From Endozoicomonas sp031844845 (GTDB lineage: Bacteria; Pseudomonadota; Gammaproteobacteria; Pseudomonadales; Endozoicomonadaceae), in the NCBI RefSeq assembly GCF_031844845.1, contig NZ_JAVRMB020000386.1, positions 1-23,315 on the forward strand: 23,315 nucleotides of DNA, given 5' to 3'. The position numbers and the translations under genes are program-made. Shown piece after piece: positions 15,336 through 20,710 of this stretch (positions are counted from its first letter, which is position 1; the number at the start of each line of letters is the position of its first letter). The notes beneath the pieces were generated by a model. The model was given only the letters and a program-made list of their open reading frames with translations. It was not told the DNA's origin and did no database searches.

Positions 15336-16148
15336 ATGGCAAAATGCTTCATTTCGGCTCTGCTTCTGCTGGTCAGCATGGCTGTTTATGCGGTCCCCTC
15401 CCCTGATCGCTGGTCGTACTGGGATAAGGTCGATGCAACAAGTCAGGTGGTGGTTGATCATTCACTCTGGCAGAGCTTTCTTGATCGGTATGTGAAGCTT
15501 TCTGAATCCAGTGAAATGTATATGGTTGAATATGGCCGCGTTAAAAAAGCCGATAAGGAGCTTTTGGGGCGCTACCTGACAACCCTTGCCGGGCAAGATC
15601 CCAGGAAACTGAACCGCAACGAACAGCTGGCTTACTGGATCAATCTTTATAACGCCTTAACGGTTAACCTGATTCTTGATTACTACCCGGTAAAATCTAT
15701 TACCAAGCTGGGCAAGGGCTGGTTTCGAATGGGACCATGGCGGGATGAGTTGATTACTATCGCAGGCAAAAAAATCTCACTTCATGATATTGAACACCGT
15801 ATTTTAAGGCCTATCTGGAATAATCCCCGAATTCACTATGCTCTGAACTGTGCCAGTATTGGTTGTCCCGATTTGATGCCAGAGATCTATCAAAGCCAAA
15901 AGATTGATGAGCAGCTCGAAACAGCGGCAAGGCATTTTATTAATCAGAAAAAAGGGGCTTCCTTTGTCAGTGGTCGCCTTGTACTTTCAAATATCTTTGA
16001 CTGGTATGAAGATGATTTTGTTGATGAAGACGGGGTGATGAAGGAGTTGAAAATATTTGCTGGTGATCGTTTGCAGAAGCAGTTGGAAAATTACCAGGGA
16101 CGAATCAGTTATCGCTATAACTGGAAGCTGAATGAATATCGGCCCTGA
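15336..16148 (+). CDS. DUF547 exported protein, second of a tandem pair
   Basis: This 270-residue paralogue of the preceding gene has the same core: EQLAYWINLYNALTVNLIL, YPVKSITKLG, LHDIEHRILRPIW and HYALNCASIGCPDL, ending SYRYNWKLNEYRP against QYQYDWRLNELK in its neighbour. The function of DUF547 is unknown; the invariant NCAS.GCP and nearby His suggest a catalytic or metal-binding site (inference). The N-terminus MAKCFISALLLLVSMAVYA is a clean signal peptide cut before VPSPDRW, so it is exported. ATG 15336 is chosen over ATG 15267 because AAGAAGG lies 8 bases upstream and the signal peptide then starts at residue 1. It begins 114 bases after the first copy and is probably co-transcribed. 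A strong hairpin follows before convergent ttcA. Confidence 0.88.
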   Translation: MAKCFISALLLLVSMAVYAVPSPDRWSYWDKVDATSQVVVDHSLWQSFLDRYVKLSESSEMYMVEYGRVKKADKELLGRYLTTLAGQDPRKLNRNEQLAYWINLYNALTVNLILDYYPVKSITKLGKGWFRMGPWRDELITIAGKKISLHDIEHRILRPIWNNPRIHYALNCASIGCPDLMPEIYQSQKIDEQLETAARHFINQKKGASFVSGRLVLSNIFDWYEDDFVDEDGVMKELKIFAGDRLQKQLENYQGRISYRYNWKLNEYRP

Positions 16149-16158
16149 CCTGCTGGTA

Positions 16159-16183
16159 CTGAGGCTGGCAGAGGTAGCCTCAG
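16159..16183. terminator. Terminator between the DUF547 pair and ttcA
   Basis: CTGAGGCT (16159-16166) and AGCCTCAG (16176-16183) form a perfect 8-bp stem with a 9-base loop, followed on the + strand by GTTATTATTAA. It lies in the 42-base gap between two convergent genes and could stop both. Confidence 0.6.
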
Positions 16184-16190
16184 GTTATTA

Positions 16191-17117
16191 TTAAGGTTCA
16201 AAATTAATCATCTGAACCCCATTGTCCCTCTCCACACCCCTCACCTCAAGATTGACATTGCCGGAAAAAATGGTTTGATTATCGGCATGCTCGTAATCTT
16301 TACGCTCTCCACTGCGATCAATCTCAAGATTTTTGAAGTCAAACAGTTCTGTATCCGCCATTTGTGAGGGGGCAATCTTCTGCATGGCGGTAAAAATTGA
16401 ATCAATACGGCCTGGGTGATTACTTTCCCACTCCGACAGCATGGCTTTAATATTCTGTCGTTGCAGATTTGCCTGAGACCCACACAGGTTGCAAGGTATG
16501 ATCGGAAATGCCAACTGCTCCGAGAAGCAGGTAATGTCTTTTTCCCGGCAATAGGCCAGAGGGCGAATGACAATGTTTCGGCCATCGTCGGAGCGAAGCT
16601 TTGGTGGCATGGACGATAATCTTGAGCCATAGAACATATTCAGGAACAGGGTTTCGACGATATCGTCCTTATGGTGGCCCAGAGCAATTTTGGTAGCACC
16701 AATATCTTCTGCAAAGGCGTATAGGGTTCCCCTTCTTAACCGTGAGCAGAGGGCACAGGTTGTCCTGCCTTCAGGCACTTTTTCCTTGACTACGGAATAG
16801 GTATCCCGATTGATGATGTGGTATGGCACCCCCAGTCCATCCAGATACTCTGGCAGGACATGCTCTGGAAATCCGGGCTGCTTCTGGTCGAGATTGACAG
16901 CAATCAGCTCAAAGTGAATCGGAGCGCTTTTCTGCAGGCTCATAAGAATATGCAGCAGGGTGTAGCTGTCTTTACCACCCGACAGGCAAACCATGATTCG
17001 GTCACCCTCTTCAATCATGTTGAAGTCTTCGATGGCTCTTCCAGTCAGACGTCTGAGCTTTTTCTGGAGTTTATTAAAACTGTCTTTGTCAGAACCAGTC
17101 AGGTTGGTGGAGGTCAT
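16191..17117 (-). CDS. ttcA: tRNA 2-thiocytidine(32) synthetase TtcA
   Basis: TtcA is an iron-sulfur, ATP-dependent enzyme that thiolates cytidine 32 in certain tRNAs. The 308 residues fit the family (311 in E. coli). The PP-loop ATP site SGGKDS lies at 46-51, the first Cys pair at TTCALCSRLRRGT (Cys121, Cys124), the second at PCNLCGSQ (Cys209, Cys212), and the GHHKDD...LFLNMFYG segment in between. These cysteines hold the cluster. The start MTSTNLTG is preceded on the - strand by a good promoter (TATAAT at 17152-17157). It diverges from a DksA-like gene. In E. coli ttcA is under FNR control; I found no convincing FNR box here even though an anr/fnr gene is in the window. Confidence 0.97.
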   Translation of the reverse strand: MTSTNLTGSDKDSFNKLQKKLRRLTGRAIEDFNMIEEGDRIMVCLSGGKDSYTLLHILMSLQKSAPIHFELIAVNLDQKQPGFPEHVLPEYLDGLGVPYHIINRDTYSVVKEKVPEGRTTCALCSRLRRGTLYAFAEDIGATKIALGHHKDDIVETLFLNMFYGSRLSSMPPKLRSDDGRNIVIRPLAYCREKDITCFSEQLAFPIIPCNLCGSQANLQRQNIKAMLSEWESNHPGRIDSIFTAMQKIAPSQMADTELFDFKNLEIDRSGERKDYEHADNQTIFSGNVNLEVRGVERDNGVQMINFEP

Positions 17118-17151
17118 AGGGTTTGAGTTAGCCGTCAGTGTGAATCCGCTG

Positions 17152-17180
17152 ATTATATCTGCCGGTTATCATTCAACCAA
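17152..17180 (-). promoter_or_regulatory. Candidate sigma-70 promoter for ttcA
   Basis: On the - strand TTGGTT (17180-17175) is followed after 17 bases by a perfect TATAAT (17157-17152). Transcription would start near 17145, leaving a leader of about 28 bases. The -35 matches only 3/6. Confidence 0.45.
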
Positions 17181-17343
17181 GTCAGTGTTTATCGGAAAAT
17201 CGTTTGTGGTTATAAGGTGTTGAATAGGGGGAGATTATTTTTTTCTTTTGTCGAGAACATTACGCTTCTGCGTAGCAATGATCTACTATTCGCTATTAAC
17301 AATAAAAGCGATGAAGTCCAGTGTTTGGAGCAGGGGTAGCGAA

Positions 17344-17673
17344 ATGACAAATCATGCTAAATTGCAAAGTTGGTTACTGGCTCGCAGGGATGAATTGAAT
17401 GCGCGTCTGGGTAATATTAAAAAAGATGCTTCCCGGAAAAACAGTGCTGACTGGTCAGAGCAGGCTCAGGAGCGGGAGAATGATGAAGTAATAGATGCCC
17501 TTGGGAATGAGACAGTGATTGAGTTGAACAAAATCAATCGGGCGCTTGACCGTATGAATGAGGGAGATTATGGCTTGTGTTTATCCTGTGGCAAGGCGAT
17601 TCCTGAACAGCGCCTGGAAGTGATGCCTTACGCCGATCTGTGTATTAAGTGTGCTGAGGCTCAAGGCCTTTAG
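17344..17673 (+). CDS. DksA/TraR-family zinc-finger protein
   Basis: This 109-residue protein has an N-terminal coiled-coil (about residues 5-72, with KLQSWLLARRDELNARL and ETVIELNKINRALDRM) and a C-terminal four-cysteine zinc finger CLSCGKAIPEQRLEVMPYADLCIKC (Cys79, Cys82, Cys100, Cys103). DksA relatives insert the coiled-coil into the RNA polymerase secondary channel and tune transcription with ppGpp. The acidic coiled-coil tip is present as ENDEVIDALG (46-54). It is shorter than E. coli DksA (151), so it is a short paralogue and not the main DksA. ATG 17344 is preferred to the TTG-type start at 17248 because AGGGG lies upstream and MTNHAKLQ is a normal family start. It diverges from ttcA, and a repeat cluster follows immediately. 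Confidence 0.9.
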   Translation: MTNHAKLQSWLLARRDELNARLGNIKKDASRKNSADWSEQAQERENDEVIDALGNETVIELNKINRALDRMNEGDYGLCLSCGKAIPEQRLEVMPYADLCIKCAEAQGL

Positions 17674-17698
17674 AGGCTGTCGAAAAACTTCAGACAGA

Positions 17699-17857
17699 CT
17701 CGTTCCCACGGTCCCCCGTGTGCTGCGGGTTTTCTGATCGTCTGTAGTCCGATTTTTCATGCACAGGGTGAGCCTTCCGGGAGTGTCGGAGTTTAACGCT
17801 GGTTGTTTCATTTGTGGTCGGTTCGGTATGCATTCCCACGCGGAGCGTGGGAACGAG
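17699..17857. repeat. 159-bp element with perfect 12-bp terminal inverted repeats
   Basis: CTCGTTCCCACG at 17699-17710 is repeated exactly inverted as CGTGGGAACGAG at 17846-17857. The right end is itself a hairpin: TTCCCACGC (17833-17841), loop GGA, GCGTGGGAA (17845-17853). A smaller CACGG-tccc-CCGTG hairpin adjoins the left end. No reading frame spans the element, and no target duplication is evident. It resembles the 'cgttcccacgc...gcgtgggaacg' repeats found in many genomes and may be a MITE or REP-type unit. Confidence 0.65.
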
Positions 17858-17863
17858 GTCAAA

Positions 17864-17908
17864 CACAAGAAAAGTCTTTTCCTTTGTGTCTTTGTGCCTT
17901 TGTGGTTC
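17864..17908. repeat. Second member of the CTTTGTGCCTC-type palindromic repeat
   Basis: CACAAGAAAAG pairs with CTTTTCCTTTGTG across a 1- to 2-base centre, then CTTTGTGCCTTTGTGG follows. This matches the right arm of the repeat at 14377-14406 (CTTTTCTCCGTG, CTTTGTGCCTCCGTGG) with mainly CC/TT changes. It stands directly beyond the 159-bp element and 9 bases short of the stop codon of the - strand gene. Confidence 0.6.
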
Positions 17909-17917
17909 AAAAGCATT

Positions 17918-18457
17918 TCAGGCAGGCTTGGCTGCAGTCTGGTTGAAGTAGTCGGACTCTTCTTTGGAACTTCCTGATTCAATAATCATGTTTTGATAAC
18001 TGTCGCAGAAACTCTGGGCAGTTCCGGGGTTTCTGCTGTGAAAGTACTTGTGCCACAACTTGCCCATGGACAGAATATCGTCTTTATCAATTTTCGCTAT
18101 GTTGACGCCGGATCGGTGATAGACAAGCCATGCAATGGCGGTGGCATAGGCCAGGTTGGTTGCCAGCTCGTGGTGAGGGTGGGAAAGAAATTCTCTCTGG
18201 CTGGCCAATCCGCGGACTTTACTGGACAGTTCGGGCTGTGGTGCCAGAAAGTTATCCCAGATACTTCGATGCATGCGCGGAGAGATCTGATAAATGCCAA
18301 GGGCCTGATGATTAGCAAGCTTCAGGTGGAAGCCAAGCCCTGTCTCTCTGGCGGCTGTACCCAGAAGCAGGTTCTCGCCGGTTGTGCTCCACATACCCAG
18401 GTGTTTAAGGGCAGGGCGGACAACATAATGCCTAAGCTCCTTGGCACAGATTCCCAT
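17918..18457 (-). CDS. Hypothetical protein with lysozyme/transglycosylase-like motif
   Basis: This 179-residue protein has no signal peptide. The N-terminal half reads as a lysozyme-fold active region: ENLLLGTAARETGLG, with Glu38 placed like the catalytic Glu of SLT-type transglycosylases, then HQALGIYQISPRMHRSIWDNFL, resembling the G-x-x-Q/M-x-P segment. Similar short proteins occur in phages and in genomic islands, as I recall, so this could be a phage-derived muramidase. The C-terminal half (LATNLAYATAIAWLVYHRSG, LWHKYFHS) is helical. ATG 18457 is chosen over ATG 18487 because AAGGA stands about 9 bases upstream. No phage genes surround it; repeats follow its 3' end and apt precedes it on the same strand. 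The enzymatic role is inferred from motif only. Confidence 0.65.
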   Translation of the reverse strand: MGICAKELRHYVVRPALKHLGMWSTTGENLLLGTAARETGLGFHLKLANHQALGIYQISPRMHRSIWDNFLAPQPELSSKVRGLASQREFLSHPHHELATNLAYATAIAWLVYHRSGVNIAKIDKDDILSMGKLWHKYFHSRNPGTAQSFCDSYQNMIIESGSSKEESDYFNQTAAKPA

Positions 18458-18492
18458 GTGAAAAAGTCCTTTTAATGGGTAGATCAATTTTT

Positions 18493-18523
18493 CCGGTTGG
18501 GGACTTCCATTGACGCCAACCGG
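18493..18523. other. 8-bp perfect hairpin between apt and the lysozyme-like gene
   Basis: CCGGTTGG (18493-18500) and CCAACCGG (18516-18523) pair perfectly around 15 bases. It lies 66 bases beyond the apt stop on the - strand. The base run after it on that strand is AAAAATT, not U-rich, so it is either a weak apt terminator or a leader hairpin of the next gene. Confidence 0.4.
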
Positions 18524-18588
18524 CAGTCTAATTCAAATATCGTATCATCCCTGAAATTCTGAAATAAAGATGATTTTGTACGAATTTA

Positions 18589-19146
18589 TTATTCGCCTTC
18601 AAAATTGCACAGAGCGTATGTTGGAATGCCGGCAGCATTGAGTTTGTCTGCGCCCTTGAGATCCGGGAGGTTGATAATCGCAGCGGCTTCCAGTGTGCTC
18701 GCGCCGGCTCTTTGAATTAACTGATCAGCAGCCAGCAGCGTGCCGCCTGTGGCAATCAAATCGTCCATCAGCAGGATTTTTTCTCCGGGCTGAATGGTGT
18801 CTTCATGCATTTCAAGAACGGCTTTGCCGTACTCCAGATCATACTCAACGCTGATGATTTTGCCGGGCAGCTTGCCTTTTTTGCGAAACAGAACCAGTGG
18901 CTTGTTCAGAATATAGGCCAGCGTTGAGCCCAGCAAAAAACCCCGGGCATCCAGTGCTCCGATTCGGTCAAAGTCTTTTTTTTCATATCGCTGAACCATG
19001 ACGTCGACGGTCTTTCGCCAGGCCTCTGGATTTTCAAAGAGCGTGGTGATATCCCGGAACAGAATGCCTTCATGGGGCCAGTCCGGTATGGTTCTGATCT
19101 GGGATTTCAGGTATTCCTGAACGGACGAGCTTTCATTTGTATGCAT
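18589..19146 (-). CDS. apt: Adenine phosphoribosyltransferase
   Basis: Apt salvages adenine by joining it to PRPP to make AMP and pyrophosphate in the cytoplasm. The 185 residues match the family (183 in E. coli). The N-terminus IRTIPDWPHEGILFRDITTLFENP is diagnostic. LDARGFLLGSTLAYIL (65-80) and the PRPP-binding loop KILLMDDLIATGGTLLAA (123-140), with its acidic pair and glycine turn, complete the active site. The start is the first ATG before this conserved N-terminus; its Shine-Dalgarno match is weak. anr/fnr lies 78 bases upstream on the same strand, the order also known in Pseudomonas, with a hairpin between them that may cut down read-through. Confidence 0.97.
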   Translation of the reverse strand: MHTNESSSVQEYLKSQIRTIPDWPHEGILFRDITTLFENPEAWRKTVDVMVQRYEKKDFDRIGALDARGFLLGSTLAYILNKPLVLFRKKGKLPGKIISVEYDLEYGKAVLEMHEDTIQPGEKILLMDDLIATGGTLLAADQLIQRAGASTLEAAAIINLPDLKGADKLNAAGIPTYALCNFEGE

Positions 19147-19185
19147 GAGAGGGGGCAGGCCGCTATCAGTCGATGAGAGTTAAGG

Positions 19186-19212
19186 AAGAAGCTACGGTCA
19201 GGTTAGCTTCTT
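19186..19212 (-). terminator. Terminator or attenuator hairpin between anr/fnr and apt
   Basis: AAGAAGCTA (19186-19194) and TAGCTTCTT (19204-19212) form a perfect 9-bp stem with a 9-base loop. On the - strand it comes 12 bases after the anr/fnr stop and is followed by CCTTAACTCTC. It may terminate anr/fnr transcripts or let some pass into apt. Confidence 0.5.
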
Positions 19213-19224
19213 TAAAAGATAAAG

Positions 19225-19983
19225 TCAGGCGCTGGAGGCAATCTGGTTGGGCTCCAGCATTTTTCCGCCTGCCAGAGCGCACAGATCAATAGAGTTGCGG
19301 ATTTCGATCTCCTTACCGACGGCAGAGATCAGCTCGTTCTTCTGGAACCGGGTAAATACCCGACTCACCGTTTCTACCGCCAGCCCAAGGTAGTTGCCCA
19401 TTTCATTTCTGGACATGGACAGACGGAAAGACTGTGAAGAAAAACCACGACGGCGGAAGCGGCTGGCAAGATTGATCAGAAATGTTGCTATACGCTCATC
19501 GGCATTTTTCTTGGACAGCAGCATCATCATTTGCTGATCTTCACGGATTCTTTTACTCATCAGACGCATCAGGTGTCGACGAAGTTCCGGGAACTGGTCT
19601 GAAAGCGTTTCCAGCTGCTCGAAAGGAATCTCGCAGATCATCGTGGTTTCCATGGCCTGTGCAGAAACCGGATAGGTTTCGGTATCCATGCCACTCAGGC
19701 CAAGAATTTCACTGGGCAGGAAGAAGCCGGTGATCTGTTCATCGCCCTCGTTGGTAGCCGTGTAGGTTTTGATAGCCCCTGAGCGAACAGCAAAGACACT
19801 GGTAAAGGGGTCACCTTCCAGGAACAGGTGTTCGCCTTTTTTCAAAGGACGTCCACGCTTGATGATGTGATCCAGCTGATCAATATCCTTAATGCTAAGT
19901 GCCAGTGGCAGGCATAAGGAACTGAGGCTGCAGTCTCTGCAGGCCACATGACTTGGCTGTCGGACGTTGGGCTTTGATGTCAT
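19225..19983 (-). CDS. fnr: Anr/Fnr-type oxygen-sensing transcriptional regulator
   Basis: This CRP/FNR-family protein carries an oxygen-labile [4Fe-4S] cluster; when anaerobic it dimerises and binds TTGAT-N4-ATCAA sites to switch respiration genes. The 252 residues match Fnr (250 in E. coli). Cluster ligands are Cys15, Cys18 and Cys24 in CRDCSLSSLC plus Cys117 in TTMICEIPF, spaced as in Fnr. A cyclic-nucleotide-type beta roll (about 35-120) and a dimer helix (about 125-155) lead to the helix-turn-helix MSRNEMGNYLGLAVETVSRVFTRF, whose ETVSR recognition helix has the FNR E-x-x-S-R residues. It is followed by apt. Upstream is a duplicated promoter segment. The name could equally be anr or etrA by local convention. 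Confidence 0.96.
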   Translation of the reverse strand: MTSKPNVRQPSHVACRDCSLSSLCLPLALSIKDIDQLDHIIKRGRPLKKGEHLFLEGDPFTSVFAVRSGAIKTYTATNEGDEQITGFFLPSEILGLSGMDTETYPVSAQAMETTMICEIPFEQLETLSDQFPELRRHLMRLMSKRIREDQQMMMLLSKKNADERIATFLINLASRFRRRGFSSQSFRLSMSRNEMGNYLGLAVETVSRVFTRFQKNELISAVGKEIEIRNSIDLCALAGGKMLEPNQIASSA

Positions 19984-20015
19984 TAAGAGGCCTCAAAGTC
20001 GTATTTGCGAAATTC

Positions 20016-20049
20016 GACACTATTTTATGGAAGACACTATTGTATGGAA
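20016..20049. repeat. 17-bp tandem duplication in the anr/fnr promoter
   Basis: GACACTATTTTATGGAA (20016-20032) is followed directly by GACACTATTGTATGGAA (20033-20049); one base of 17 differs. On the - strand each copy contains a -10-like hexamer, TAAAAT (20027-20022) and TACAAT (20044-20039). Confidence 0.8.
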
Positions 20050-20067
20050 AATGTCACCGGAGTGTAA
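20022..20067 (-). promoter_or_regulatory. Candidate promoter region of anr/fnr with two -10 boxes
   Basis: The distal promoter is TTACAC (20067-20062), 17 bases, then TACAAT (20044-20039), matching 4/6 and 5/6. The duplicated copy offers a proximal TAAAAT (20027-20022) with TTTCCA (20050-20045) at 17 bases. Starts would fall about 17 bases apart, near 20032 and 20015, upstream of the ATG at 19983. Confidence 0.5.
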
Positions 20068-20710
20068 ATCAGGTATGTACGTAACTGGGTAGCGCTAAAG
20101 TAGGTGTTTAGTGCTGCTTCAGCAGAGTGCCATAAGCTATGGTTTTTCCGATGAGCTTTCATTTTCTGTGTCGTCTATCCAGCGTAAGGCTGGGTACAGG
20201 ACTGCTTCAGGTGTTGATGCCTGTCAGTAATCCTGATATTTGTGCATCCCTATCCCGGAAAAATCTGCCTGCTGTTGTCTTGGGTCACAGGATTGGATTT
20301 TCGTTCATGGTAGTTGGCTGACGTCGCCGATTTTGCACTTATGTTTCAAGTAAATCAATGTGAGAATAACGCATAAGTCTGTTAATTGGTTTTATGGTTT
20401 GATGTTGAGAGTGAACGACGCTGATCGATGGTATTTTTAGGCTATTGCTGGTGATGACGTTTTTGTGAACGAACGGGTTTCAGTAGAAAAAATATAATGG
20501 CATCGTAATTCTAATCCTGCAGGTTCTCGGCAGGTATCTATACTCTGATGTGCTGAAACGGACAGTCGTCTGTTTTCAGGCTGATTCGTTGGTTTTTTAC
20601 AGGCTTCAGTTCAAGGTGTTTAGTTTATTTCCCAAGGATAAAGGATAAAGGATGACAGGAAACCAGGAGAACAAACCCTTGATGGGTTAATTACATTCAG
20701 AGGACTGATA
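20068..20710. other. Long non-coding region before the large partial ORF
   Basis: There is no credible gene in about 640 bases. Minor elements are CTGCTTCAGCAG (20114-20125), a CCATA-agc-TATGG hairpin with TTTTT (20130-20147), and a perfect TATAAT at 20493-20498 without a good -35. AAGGAT(A/G) is repeated three times in tandem at 20634-20654. A weak FNR-like site, TTCAA-N4-ATCAA, lies at 20345-20358. The -10 sequence could serve the downstream gene; this is not established. Confidence 0.45.

Noticed and set aside
20345..20358. FNR box TTCAA-N4-ATCAA
   Set aside because: It matches only 8 of 10 positions, with the first half-site at 3/5, and lies far from any start; chance is likely.
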